Source: Chamaecyparis obtusa (lineage: Eukaryota > Streptophyta > Pinopsida > Cupressales > Cupressaceae). Taken from it: 64,000 nucleotides of DNA. The translations under genes and the position numbers were made by a program. The notes under the pieces are model-generated. The model searched no databases. It saw only the letters and a program-made list of their open reading frames with translations, and was not told the origin of the DNA. How positions within the stretch are numbered: the stretch's first letter is position 1; each line of letters begins with the position of its first letter. Where the stretch lies: positions 1 to 64,000 of the forward strand of contig BSBK01006353.1 in assembly GCA_027943335.1 (NCBI GenBank), in the 5' to 3' direction. This document shows positions 23,928-35,952 of the stretch, in pieces.

Positions 23928-26900
23928 ATGATCATTCTCTCTTGGAATGTGAGGGGTTTGAATAGCACCTGTCATAAAAAATTTATTCATGATTTGATTG
24001 CAATTCATTCTGCGGATGTCTTTTGTGTTCAAGAGACTAAGGTTTTTGATGAGGTTATGCATCAGTATGCTCCATGCATTTGGTTCGCTGGTCATTGTCA
24101 AAGTATTGGTTCTCAAGGGAATTCTGGAGGTTTGGCTTTGTTCTGGGACCCTCAGAAGATTTCTCCTCATTGGTGGATTTCTAGTCATTACTCAACCTCT
24201 ATGGTGGCTACTGCCTTGGACTCTGGTGAGACTATTCTTGTGACAAATGTTTATGCCCCTATTGACATTCATGGGAAGATTCATCTCTAGGATCACATTA
24301 GGTATTTGTGTTCTTTTTCTCCTTATTTTCCTTTGATTTTAGGAGGCAATTTTAATTCTATTTTAAATCTTGAGGAGAAAAGAGGAGGTTGGCCCTGCTT
24401 CTGATCTTTTTCAAGCCCAGGTGGATGTTCTTTTTGTTATTGATGTTAAGCCTTCAAATGGGGTTTTCACTTGGAACAATAGATGGAGTGGTCAGGAAGC
24501 TATCTCAGAACGTTTGGATAGGTTTCTTGTTTCTTGTTATTGGGTTGGAGGTGGCTTGATTACGAGCTCTAAAATTCTTGATTGGAGAGGTTTTGATCAT
24601 TGGCCAATTAAGTTCTCTTCTTCTCCTGTTGCACTCCCTAAGAACTCTTCTTTTAGATTCTAGCTTATGCGGCTCCAAGACTCATCCTTTTATGATTTGG
24701 TGGCTAAGTGGTGGAGAAAGGGTGGCCCAACTTATGGCATGGCTATGTTTGTCTTTGAGAAGAAACTTAAATATGTCAAATATCATCTTAAGAGATGGAA
24801 TACCTCTTGCTTTGGAAACCTTCAGTCTAGAAAGAGGAATGCTCTAGATCATCTTGCAGTGATTACTTGCCAAATCAGGGACTCTGAGCTTACAGAGGCT
24901 CTTGGTAGGGCAGAATCCCAAGCTATGTAGGATGTGGAAGAATGGGAACTTCGGGAAGAGATTTACTAGAAACAAAAGGCTCGCATTGATTGGCTACAAG
25001 AAGGAGATAGAAATACTTCTTTTTTTCATCATTTTGTTCAGGCTCATCGTAACAAAGGGTATATTTCTTCCCTTGTTATACAAGAAGGACTACAAATCTC
25101 CTCTCAGTCTCCTATGACCAAGGAAGCCCTTCAATTTTATTCTACCCTTTTTTTTTAAGATTCTCGGCCTGCAGCTGAGGAGGAGAACTTGATACTTTCT
25201 TGCATTCCCTCTCTTATCACCAACGCAATGAATGATTCTCTTATTCATCCAATTTTGATGTCAAAACTTGAAGAGGTTGTGTTTCAGATGAATAAAGGTA
25301 AAGCTCCAGGCCCAAATGGCTTCCCTATGGAATTCTTTCAGGAATTTTGGGAAATTATTAATATGGACCTCTTGGAGGTGGTTAAGGAATCTCTTCAGAA
25401 TAAGAAAATGCTTCGTGCATTGAACTCCACTTTACTGACTCGTATCCCCAAGAAAGAAGGTGCTGACAATCTTGACTCCTTTCATCCCATTGCTCTTTAT
25501 AATGTTGTCTACAAAATTATCACCAAATTGATTGCTGAAAGACTCAAGATATGCCTCCCAGTTGTGATTTCAGACGAACAAGGTGGTTTTGTGGCTGGTA
25601 AGCAAATTCTTGATGGGATTGTTATTGCTTCTAAAGTTATTCACTCTATGCATACATCAAAAGAGAGAGCTATGTTCATTAAGTTGGATATGGCTAAGGC
25701 TTATGACAGAGTCAAATGGAGTTTTATCCAAAAGATCCTCTTGGCCTTTGGTTTCTGCCAATAGTGGGTGAACTGGATTATGAGTTGTGTTTCTTCAGCT
25801 TCTTTTTCTATTCTTGTGAATGGTGTCCCTTCAAAGCCCTTTGGTGCCTCTAGAGGACTTCGCCAAGGGGGCCCTATTTCACCTTACCTCTTCATCATTT
25901 TGGCTGAGGGTCTGGGCCACTTTCTTAAGCTTTGTGCTCACCAGGGTTTGATTAATGGGTGGAAATGGGGTGCTAGCTTGCCTCCTCTTTCACATCTTCA
26001 GTTTGTGGATGATACTTCATTTATGGGACAAGCCCGTCTTCAAGAAGCTACTTCTTTTAGGCATGCTTTGGATGTGTATCTTGCAGCTTCAGGTCAGAAA
26101 GTTAATGAGAACAAATCCTCCATTTTTTTCTTCAATACTCTTGAGGCTATTCAAAGGTGTATTGCTGCTATTTTGAGGTTTCAGATTGGGTCTCTTCCCT
26201 TTGTTTATTTGGGTATTCCTCTTACTGTTGGTAGACATCCTAGATCTTTCTGGCAAGTTTTGCTTGATAAGCTAAGACAAAAGGTTAACCATTGGACTCA
26301 TCGATGGCTATCAACTGCTGCTCACCTAACTCTATTAAAGTTGGTTATTCAAGCCCTTCCTATTTATAGGTGTTTTGTTCAGGCTGCTCCTATGTATTTT
26401 CTTCAGGAATTTGATGCTCTGTCCCATCAATTTATTTGGAGTGGGAACCTTTCAACTTCTAAATGGAGTCTGGTTAAATGGGAAACTGTGTGTAGACCTC
26501 AGAAGGAGGGTGGCCTTGGCCTACGATCAGCTATTTTAAATGGACAAGTTCTCACTGCAAAGCTTTACTAGCATTGGTGTACTAACCAACATCAACTTTG
26601 GGCTCGTATTCTCACCCATAAGTATTTTCCAGATATTGATGTTGTTGAAGTTCATCGCTTTTCTCTGGAAGGGAGAGGATCCATGATTTGGAATATGCTA
26701 AAGTTTGGAGCTCAGTTGGTTAAAGATGGTCTTTTTTGGATTTGTCATTCGAGATCACAAGCTTTATTTTGGCTTGACTCTTGGGATGGGCACCCTCCTA
26801 TCCTTTCCACTCATCCACAGCTCCATTCCCTCTATCAAAATTTTAGTGCTACTGGTTGGGACACAATTGATTTTTATAAGATAGGGTGTGTTAGAGGTTT

Positions 26901-28174
26901 GGCTCCTTCCTTTCATTGGAAACACCCATCTGAATGGCCTCCAGGAGGATCTGAGGATAATAGGAAGGAGCTGTTTCAGATTTTGCAGTCTCGTGAGTGT
27001 ACTACTTTGGTTGGTAATGATGTTCTTTCTTGGGACAGCGAGGATTTATCTGGAAAAATTTTAGTGTCAGCAAGATATGCTGATCTTCTCCAACAGACAT
27101 TGGGGGACATCCAGGTGCCTTGGTGGAAGCAAGTCTGGTACAAGTTTTCCTAGCCCAAATGCAATTTTTTTATGGTTGGTGGTCCATAGCCAATGCCTTA
27201 CATGGGATAATTTATGCAAGTGTGGCTTCCAAGGACCCTCAATGTGTGTTCTATGCCAATCTAGTGAAGAAAATGTCTCTCATCTCTTTTTCCAATGCTC
27301 TTTCACTAGACATATTTGGCACTCTTGGTGGAATGTGTGGAACCATTCCTATTGGCATGTTTCTTCACTGGCAGAATTCTTTGCTCACTGGGATAAGGCT
27401 CCTGTGAAGACTTCATTCCTTCAAGTTTCCTAGACTCTTGGACCCTCCTTTATTATTTGGCATATCTGGTTGGAGAGGAACCGTCGTATCTTTAAGATGA
27501 GTTTTTGGAGGTTCCTCACTTATGGTGGAAAATTCTCCATTCTTTGGGGGAAACTGTTTCTACAAAATGTGACACTTATGAGGCCATGGAACCAAGGGAG
27601 GATATTTTCAATAATCACCTGAATATTCCCCCCTCACATGGAAAACTGCTAAGAAAGATGTGTAGACATCCCTTGCGAAAGATAAATAGGGTGGGGAAGT
27701 GGAGTGCCCCTCCGCAGGGTGTTCTTAAAATCAACACGGATGGGTCTTCCAAGGGCAATCCAGGCCCTTCCAGTATTGGTGGTGTTGGTAGAGATAGTGT
27801 AGGGGATGTTCAATTTATGTTTTCAATTTATAAAGGTCATCACACTAACAAGTTGATGGAGGCCATAGCTATTTTGTATGTTGTGAAGAATGCTTATCTG
27901 CGAATCTGACTCTCAAGTGGTGATACGTCTATTGAATCAACAACATTCTAAAGTTGTTAGTTGGAAGTTAGCTTTGATTGTGGACCAGATTCATAATTTG
28001 TGTACTTCTTTGGAGTCTGTTACTTTCACTCATATTCCCAGGGAATGGAATAGTGTTGTTGATTGTCTGGCGAAGTGGGCTTCTGACCATATGTGTAATT
28101 GGAACATTTTTTATAAGACTCAACTTCCAATGGGCTTGTCCCATCAATTTGATCACTTGGTTGATCTTGAATAG
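23928..28174 (+). pseudogene. LINE ORF2: endonuclease, reverse transcriptase, zf-RVT, RNase H
   Basis: The start ATG is at 23928 (MIILSWNVRGLNS), followed by an EEP endonuclease (VFCVQETK, NVYAP, ILGGNFN). After a shift near 24385 the main frame runs to about 27150 with stops at 24661, 24928, 24967, 25156, 25762 and 26569. Reverse transcriptase motifs are NKGKAPGPNGFPMEFF, KLDMAKAYDRV, GLRQGGPISPYLF and FVDD (26001-26012, the YADD-box position). A zf-RVT domain (27150-27320) and an RNase H (INTDGSSKGNPGPSSIGG near 27735, then ESDSQVVIRLL and LAKWASD) complete it, with further shifts near 27145, 27480 and 27895. It would nick DNA and copy the LINE RNA by target-primed reverse transcription. 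The RNase H module marks it as a plant L1 lineage. Confidence 0.85.
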
Positions 28175-28264
28175 GGTTGTTTGATGCCCTTTCTCTATTT
28201 GTTCCTATTTCTCTTTCAGTTTGAATAAATTTTCACCCCTCCTTTATTCTTTGCAAATTGAAAA

Positions 28265-30645
28265 CTTATTTAGACTACAATCATTTTATTACACTGTAGG
28301 AGATTATTTATTTGATAGCCTTGAATTTTTTCTTCATTTTCGTTATACTTTGAATGAAATACGAAATGGATTAATCGATCACTTTTTGCAATCTTTATCA
28401 AACAACAATGTAGATGCAATGCAAGCATTTCAATGTGAGTTGCATCCAGATATCTTGAATGAAATGCATGGTTTAAATGATGTGACTACATACTTAGATA
28501 AAATGAGATTGTCTGCCTCAACTACTCAACCAGAAATAGAGCATGGCCTTTGGGGTGATACATTTTGTATACGGTGGGTCTCCAAATGGCTGAACATACC
28601 AATTGCAATATGGTCAACAACAACCAAAAAAAAGTATTTGCATTTCAACAACAACATTGAACAACATACTTATAGTATTTTATTCCATGACGAAAACCCT
28701 ATTGGTGGTCACTATGAGCCACTCATATGTAAAAAAACTTTCATACCTGACAATTTTCCATCGTCAAGTTACTTGTCCAATATTTGTTCAACAATAGAAA
28801 GCTATTGGCAAAAAATTGCTCCTAAAATGAAAATTAAAGGTCTAAACAAAAATTCAGTTACAACAACGAATTGTGGTGACAGCCTCTTCCATTCAATTTG
28901 CTATTTGATGGATGAAGAATTTGATATACAATCATTATGATTATACATTGCACAATCCTTTTGCAATGCAAAAAAAGGTAATGGTAGACAAGTAAATCAC
29001 TATACACAACTTTACATAACGAGGAACATGTTGCAAACAATTCCATGTGTTGCAAACTGGCAAGACTATATTATCAACATGGCATTGCCTTATTCAAAAG
29101 GTAGAATTGAAGGAGGGTCTTTCTCCTTACAATGGCTAGCAACTATATTCAACATAACAATTAATGTATAGTCATCAAGAACTAAAGAAATTGAGCATGT
29201 CATAAAAAATGAAGTACAATCAAGAAAAACATATAATATTGTATTATTTGAAAAAAATAATACACATATACATTACGAGCCACTAGTACTGACTCAAAAT
29301 TTAGAATCAATTCAAATAGATCATTCAACAATGTCAGCATCAACAATGAAAACAAAAGAAAAATATCAGACAACAAAAAAATGTATACAAATTTGTACAC
29401 CAAATAATATGACATTAGATAATGAACAAAATAAAGATAAACAAAGAATATCACTCAAACAATTAAAAAATTTAATACGTAATAGTAATAGAACTAAATG
29501 GAAACATTATTCAAAAAAAAGAAAGCACATTAAGAAGAATCCAACAGAAACATATTTCGAAGTGATTCAAGATACTCCTCAACACGAATACTACATTTGT
29601 CAAAGATTGCAATTTGGTCATAACATAAAACCACTTACCAAAAAAGAACAAAAAACACATTAGAATTTTACAAAACTAAGACCTCTCCATTCCATTGCAA
29701 AAGCTTGCATATATTGTAAAACAATGTTACAAAATGGTAAGTTTCCACTTTATGCAACACCACAATTTATAAGACGAAACAAGCCAATTCAAATTTTGTC
29801 ATCTATATCAGAACTTGAGGAATGACTTATATCACCACGACTAGCTTTTGCACAAATTAGGCAATGGGGACATAAGATGTCTCAACTAGGATTAACTGGT
29901 TCCATCATTAATGTACCAACAAATATAAACATTATACAAAAATTGCTTCCACGTTCAGTAGATGACACAATAACAATTGATGTTTCATTAAAGAGAAAAC
30001 TACAATACAAAAATCCATATCAAACTGGAATTGTTCATCCAAACCTAATAATGAAAGCATTAATAAAATTATGCAAAAGACAATTATACAAACAAGAAAA
30101 TATTTCAATAGATAATACTTGGAAAATAACATTTGAAAAACAAAATACCACAAACTCTATAATAGAAAATGAAAGTGTTGACACTGATTCAAATACTAAA
30201 GAAATGGTCGATGGTGATGATTTAGAAACATGTACTGACACACTTGTACATGGATTTGTAGAATCTCGATCTATATATGACTTGCATGATAAAATATTTG
30301 AAATGGCACCAGGAGAAGGAAACCAACCACTATGAATTTTTAAGGATACATATGCAAAAGAAATGAACTTTCCAACTCTTTTTTTTGGTGAGCCACGAGA
30401 TATAGACATAACCCAAAAATTCAAGTATCAAAAAATTACACAATGGGAGATTTTACACTCTAGTGGAGATTTTGCAACTCATACAACTAACCTATTTTTT
30501 AAAGCAATCTGCATCATCCTAGACAAAATAATTTCAAGTATATCAATAAGAATAAGAAAGGGTCAACTGAAAGGACACACACTACTCGCAAAAGATGTTA
30601 AAAACAAACCAAATCTAGAAAAAAATTTAAAATCCGACATTGGAT
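28265..30645 (+). pseudogene. Helentron protein N-terminal half: two OTU-like modules and DUF6570-like region
   Basis: One frame carries stops at 28938, 29169, 29661, 29823, 30333 and 30645. Module 1 (about 28300-28735) has GDYLFDSL, LWGDTFCIRWVSKWLNIPI and HYEPL. Module 2 (about 28860-29295) has NCGDSLFHSICYL, EGGSFSLQWLATIFNITINV and HYEPL. Both fit the OTU cysteine-protease fold pattern, with the catalytic-Cys box at the start and a His near the end. The Cys position is Tyr in the first and Ser in the second. From about 29665 (KACIYCKTMLQNGKFP, LISPRLAFAQIRQWGHK, INVPTNINI, LLPR) it matches the region that precedes Rep in Helitron proteins. OTU domains are known in Helentrons, where their role is not settled. 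Confidence 0.7.
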
Positions 30646-30649
30646 AATG

Positions 30650-32437
30650 TTGGATTTCAAGCATATTCGTATCTCTCCAGATTGTCTACAACAAACAAAG
30701 AAAAATGTATTTGCAATGATACAACAACTAGGTCCTCCAACATTCTTCTTGACATTCTCAATTGCAGAGCATGTATGGCCACCACTATTATCAACATTAT
30801 CCAGGTTATACAAAGATTGACAAGAAAATAAAATGTCACAAGAAGACCATGACCTTGATATTAATTCACTCATTCATAAAGATCCAGTCACTTGTACTCG
30901 TTATTATAGACATAAAATTAATTGCCTTAAAAAATTATTGGTTGTTGATGACACTATTCTAGGACATATCAAAGATTTCTTCTTCATCACAGAATTTCAA
31001 AATAGAGGTAATGAACATGATCATGCATTGATATGGGTTGAAGATGAACCTATATATGGAAAATCCAACAACTTAGAAATTGAACAATTCGTTGACAACT
31101 TCATTGAATGCAATACAAAACCACTAAATGATAGGCTTAGTAAGCTGCATCGACACTACCACATAGAAATTTGTAGGAAAAAATAATGCACTATAGGTAT
31201 AATTTTCCACCACCTCCTATGAGAAAAATAATAATACTTGAACCAATTGTATCGACCGATACAATTATAACTAACAATGCTAGTAAAATATCAAAAATTT
31301 TCCAATCTGAAAAGTATGATGAATGTATTACTTTTCAAAATTTCTTAACTCAAATCAACATGAATGAAGATAACTACTTAAAAGCAATACAATCAACAAT
31401 AACAAAATCAACACTTTTCTTGAAAAGACAACCATCACATATTTGGAATAATAGTTTCGAAAAAAAAGTACCAAACTTGTGGGAAGCAAATAGTGATGCA
31501 CAATTTGTGCTAAATGCATATGCCGGTACAGCATACTACTCATCATATATGACCAAAATTGACAAATCAATGACAACTGCTTTCAAAAAAATACAAAGAG
31601 ACCATGAAACAACAAAAATTGATGCTATACAAATGATATGTACACTAGGAAATACCATGCTCAACCTACAACAAATGTCTAGTCAACTTGCAGTACATAT
31701 AATATTATCACTACCTTTAAATTCAAGCTCAAGAACATGCGTCTTCATCAACACATCTCCACAAGAAGAACACACATTTATTCTAAATTCTAACTCACTT
31801 TTAAAAGTAGAACCTGATGATTCAAATCAAATAATGTGTAAATCAATTATAGACCATTACATTATTCATCCATAGAAAATAAAAACACTTTGTTTGGCTC
31901 AATTTGCAGCAGACTACAAAATTATTAAAGGAAAACCAGTAAAGCGATCAAAATCTAGTGTCATTAGATTTGTTAAATATAACAAGCACATTGATTATGA
32001 AAACTATTATAGAGAAAAACTATTATTGTATGTTCCATTTGAAAATAATGAAAATACAATAGCAGATGGTTTTAAAACAATTCAACACGCCTACAGTCAT
32101 TATGAGAAAATAATCACAGAAAATGAAGCTAAATATACATACAATTTTAATTCAAAATGGGGAGACTTAGATGATGAATTTGTAAATTTTGAGCAAAATG
32201 AAATGAAGACTCATGAACAAAAAACCCCCCAAAAAAATACTAACAATAACGTTGAAACATACGATCTCAGTTTAGATTTAGCTTTTTTACAACAAAAGAA
32301 AAATAAATTCGATATTGGTTATCAAATAGTACAAAACCCTAATCTCCTAGAAAATGTCCAATATTATAAACTGGCAACATCTAATGAAGAACAACAACAA
32401 ATTATAAAAGACATTGCAATAAAAATTGCTAATGCAT
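30650..32437 (+). pseudogene. Helentron Rep (Helitron-like N domain and HUH endonuclease)
   Basis: It opens with ISPDCLQQTKKNVFAMIQQL and PPTFFLTFSIAEHVWPPLL, the Helitron_like_N signature. The Rep part has the two-histidine motif in ITEFQNRGNEHDHALIWV (His codons 31016-31018 and 31022-31024). The tyrosine motif AYYSSYMTK lies at 31531-31557, flanked by FLKRQPSHIWNN and LWEANSDAQFVLNAYAG. A stop occurs near 30827, a frameshift near 31180 and a stop at 31873. The frame then runs into SNEEQQQIIKDIAIKIAN, the lead-in to the helicase, where it is cut at about 32437 by the inner insertion. Rep nicks and joins single strands in rolling-circle transposition. Confidence 0.8.
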
Positions 32438-32896
32438 TTTTCATTACCCGTTACTAAAATTGATTACAATTCAATCTCATTGATCAGAATGTTCATTCAA
32501 TTTGGGATTTATGTACGGAAAAAGTCATTGTAAAATGAGGCTATGTTATTTTCATGTGCTCTAGATTGCGCCTTAAGATATGACAAATAGCTGGAGCGAA
32601 CGATTTAGTTTGGATCTTGTGAGAAAATAGAGAGAAATGTAACATGATAGGTGAAATTTATAGGTTATTCCTCTTTAGAGTTGATTGTGGGCTTAAATCA
32701 TATCCAACGAAATCACGGGGCTCGTTACTGAAATTAAAAAGTAGGCTTTATTCATAGTGGAAGGTAAAAAATGGTTTATAATGATTGTAATTTGTTGGGT
32801 TTTTAAGGTAAAGTGGTTTATAATTATTTTTACTTTGTTGATTAGAATAACTTATCCACCTCAAGAAAAATTCAAGAGAACAATCTTTTTATTTAT
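32437..32896 (+). repeat. Left direct repeat of the inner insertion
   Basis: Matches 35490-35952 from 'gcatttttcattacccg' to 'aagagaacaatcttttt', with some single-base differences. Beyond 32896 this copy continues to about 33212 in sequence shared with 19270-19587 (inverted), whereas the right copy stops and helicase sequence resumes. Confidence 0.85.
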
Positions 32897-33212
32897 TCAC
32901 TTACCTGAATTACACAATGTAATTATTTTCCCGATTGCTATTAAAGTTTGGAAACTTTAAATATCTTCTAAATCAACTAAATAAAAATTAGAAATAAAAA
33001 TTCTTTTCAAAACAATGTTTCTAATTTAATTTTAGAGTTTTTAGAAACCTAAACTACTCTCAATCATTAAGTGAACTCTTTAAAATCTCAAAAAAAACTC
33101 ATTGGACAAAAAATTCCTTCAAGCAATTCTATCTTCATTGTTATTGGTTTTTTAAAATCTATTTTAATGGAGTAAAAAGATTAAATCTCCTAGTATTTCG
33201 TATCTTACATAG

Positions 33213-33360
33213 TCTCCTAGAGTGTAATGAAACGATTGTAGTCTAAATAAGTTTTCAATTTGCAAAGCATAATCAATAGTACATTCAATTTGTTTTTGAT
33301 TGTTTCTATGGCTATCAACATCAACAATATCAATAATTTTTAATTGTGTAATGAAATTTA
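33213..33360 (-). pseudogene. N-terminal Helentron codons inside the inner insertion
   Basis: On the minus strand this stretch encodes the same ...QIENLFRLQSF-type segment as the pieces on either side of the LINE, here uninterrupted. The similarity to the main element ends at about 33213 within the TLGDY codons, where the sequence jumps to the unit's other end. Confidence 0.7.
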
Positions 33361-34458
33361 CAGTAATTTTAATTGTAAATATTTTATTTTATGATAGTAT
33401 GTAATTGAGAGAGAAAAATCAACAAAGAAGAAGTAGGTGTTACCTGATTTTGTAGGAGTGCATATGTATATTACTGCTTCAATAAGACAAATACAAATAA
33501 TAAATTAGTGTGTTCATAGATCGTATGAACCACTAAAAAACATAAATCTCAAAATTAAATAAATCATAACATAGACAATTTGATTAGGATAGAAGAGTTA
33601 AATAAAGCTTATAGATAGAATTATAACTTAAAAGTTAGAAGCAAAAGTCTGAGCATAATGAATCTGACACAATTTTAACTTAATTAAATGGAGTAACATA
33701 AAGTAGTGACATTTTGAACTATAATTAAATGTATATTGAGTAAACATGAAGTTCCTAAAATTAATGTGACAGCTAGTACATACAGGGCAGGGAACAACTG
33801 AGACAAAAACTATGATTATAATATTATTATTTTTTATGATGATTTCCTGAATTCCCTTGCCCGGTTTGGAGCCAGTTTTCACTGAAATGTCTTTGTTCTA
33901 TTATCTTAGAAAAGAGACTTATTATAGTCATTTATAATAAAAATGGGTTCAATGAGATTATTTAATGAAATAATATGGATTTTTCTATACTCCATCATAT
34001 TCTCTCGTAATTGGGACTATACAGTAAATTGGGCCTGAATATGTAACATCAATTTCAATATTACAAGTTCTTAATTTATTATACAATATGAAGTTAGGAT
34101 GTTCTATTATCTTTTAAGTGTTATCTTCGAGGAAATTCAAAAAATGATGACTGAAAGTCCATTAATAAATTTCAACATGTATTGATAAACAAAAAAAAAT
34201 TTAGAAAATAAAATCAAACTAATTTTCATAAACAATATATTTTTTGAATTAAAAAGGGAGAAATTACAAGAATAAACATATTGTTCACTTGCTAAACAGC
34301 AAACAGAAAACTACAATAAACAGTCATTATTGATAAACTAATAAATAATATCCTCTTTCTAGTCATCGTTTATTCAAAAATTCGTCACAGGTAAAACCTA
34401 TAATAGTCACACTATCATAAGGATTTAGAATCCTCATGTCTTGTCTCTTCTCCTTCAG

Positions 34459-34706
34459 GTGTTGAATCATGAAATTGAGGTGGACCTACTGGAGCTTACA
34501 AAGAAGGTGGCGAAGGAATTCTTCAAGTTGCCACTTGAAGAAAAAGAGAAGTATGAAATGGTTCCTGGCACAATCCAAGGATATGGTCATGCCTTCATTT
34601 TATCAGAGGATCATAATTTAGACTGGTGTGACATGATGGCCTTGGGAATCAGGCCCAAGGCTCTTCGTAACGAAAAAGTTTGGCTTGCAAAGCCTATAGA
34701 GTTTGG
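34459..34706 (+). pseudogene. Second copy of the captured dioxygenase exon
   Basis: It has the same length (248 bp), an open frame, and the same acceptor (tctccttcag) and donor (gtaatc) as 20824-21071. The encoded peptide differs at a few residues (VAKEFF for VVKEFF, DHNLDW for DQNLDW, RPKALRNEKVWLAKP for KPKALHNEKVCPTKP). It holds neither the iron nor the 2OG ligands. It lies in the inner insertion, antisense to the Helentron N-terminal fragment, as in the other copy. The fragment was thus part of the Helentron before the copies separated. Confidence 0.8.
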
Positions 34707-35489
34707 GTAATCTATGTAGATTTCATTTCATTTTTATCAACTAGAGTTTTTCTATATAGTAACTTAGAAATGGGCACAGCCATTGAAGTATTTTTTATTT
34801 AATACAGATAGTTTTATCTAGTTTTTCTCCTATTGTATAAAAATAGTAATTCGAGCTAAGTTCTTGGATTCAATTAATTTTATCAGATTTCTACATTCTA
34901 TACTGATGGATGCAATTGGTTTCAAAATTAAATTGGGAGAATTTTGGTATTAATACTTTAGATTAAATTTTGTGAACCATTATTAAGATGAGATAGAACA
35001 GAAAAAGGAGAAAAGTCATATCATTCTTGGTAAGCCATCATCAGCATAAAATAGAATAGTTGAGGGAGGATTTAATGAGATAGAACAAAAGAAGGATAAA
35101 AGTCATATCATTCTTGGTAAGCCATCATCAGCAAAAAATAGAACAGCTGAGGGAGAATGTTTTCTTCTTCAACTGTTATATCTCGATCCTGATGATAGTG
35201 TGACTGAAACCTGACTTGAGTAGAAATCAGAACTAAAATGTCTGAAAGAAACCAACCACTCTATAGTATAGCATAATAATCGTAATAACCAATTCAACTC
35301 TGCTAGTATGGTTAGTTGTTTTTGATAAGTCAAAGTAAATTGTCTATTTCCTAAATCAATGTAGAGCATACAAAGTTCATTGAGTTGGGATTGCAGCCTC
35401 ATTTCTTATCTGATGGACTACTGGACAATTTTCTTAATGTTTCTATAAAGTATTCTGATCAATACTAATATGCTTGACTCGATACTTGC

Positions 35490-35952
35490 TAGTGCATTTT
35501 TCATTACCCGTCACTAAAATTGATTACAATTCAATATCATTGATCAAAATGTTCATTCAATTTGGGATTTACATACAGAAATAGTCATTGTAAAATGAGG
35601 TTGTGTTATTTTCATGTGATCTGGATTGCACCTTAAGATATGATGAATAGCTGGAGCGAACGATTTGGTTCAGATCTTGTGAGAAAATAGAGGGAAATGT
35701 AATATGATAGATGAAATTTATAGGTTATTCCTCTTTAGCATTGATTGCGGGCTTAAATCATATCCAATGAAATCGTGGGGCTCGTTACTGAAATTAAAAA
35801 GTAGGCTTTATTTATAGTGGAAGGTAAAAAATGGTTTATAATGATTTTAATTCATTGGGTTTTTAAGGTAAAGTGGTTTATAATGATTTTTACTTTGTTG
35901 ATTAGAATAACTTATTCACCTCAAGAAAAATTCAAGAGAACAATCTTTTTTA
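35490..35952 (+). repeat. Right direct repeat of the inner insertion
   Basis: Copy of 32437-32896. It ends at about 35952, from where the Helentron helicase frame resumes with LFLTGGAGTGK. Confidence 0.85.

Larger units (their letters stand above)
22304..28248 (+). mobile_element. Plant L1-type LINE, 5.9 kb, full-length but inactivated
   Basis: Order: ORF1 (DUF4283-like domain and a CCHC knuckle), then ORF2 with AP endonuclease, reverse transcriptase, zf-RVT and RNase H. It is bounded by a perfect 16-bp direct repeat, ctttgcaaattgaaaa (22288-22303 and 28249-28264), which is the target-site duplication. It inserted into the Helentron N-terminal coding sequence in the same orientation. No poly(A) tail remains at the 3' end, which stops at ...cacccctcctttatt. 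At least two frameshifts and many stops are present. Confidence 0.9.
32436..35952. mobile_element. Inserted, circularly permuted copy of the Helentron 5' region
   Basis: This 3.5-kb block separates Rep from helicase. Its first ~460 bases (32437-32896) and its last ~460 (35490-35952) are direct repeats of each other. Read as reverse complement, it equals 19587-22303 plus a little of 28265-28305, joined at about 33212 to 19270-20050. It therefore contains one end-to-end junction of the unit and opens inside the unit. That is what a linearised circle or a tandem copy would give. It carries the dioxygenase exon and the N-terminal codons of the Helentron protein, but no LINE. Confidence 0.7.

Noticed and set aside
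32436..35952. Reading the inner insertion as an LTR retrotransposon because of its terminal direct repeats
   Set aside because: There is no TG...CA, polypurine tract or gag/pol, and both repeats and interior match the Helentron 5' region.
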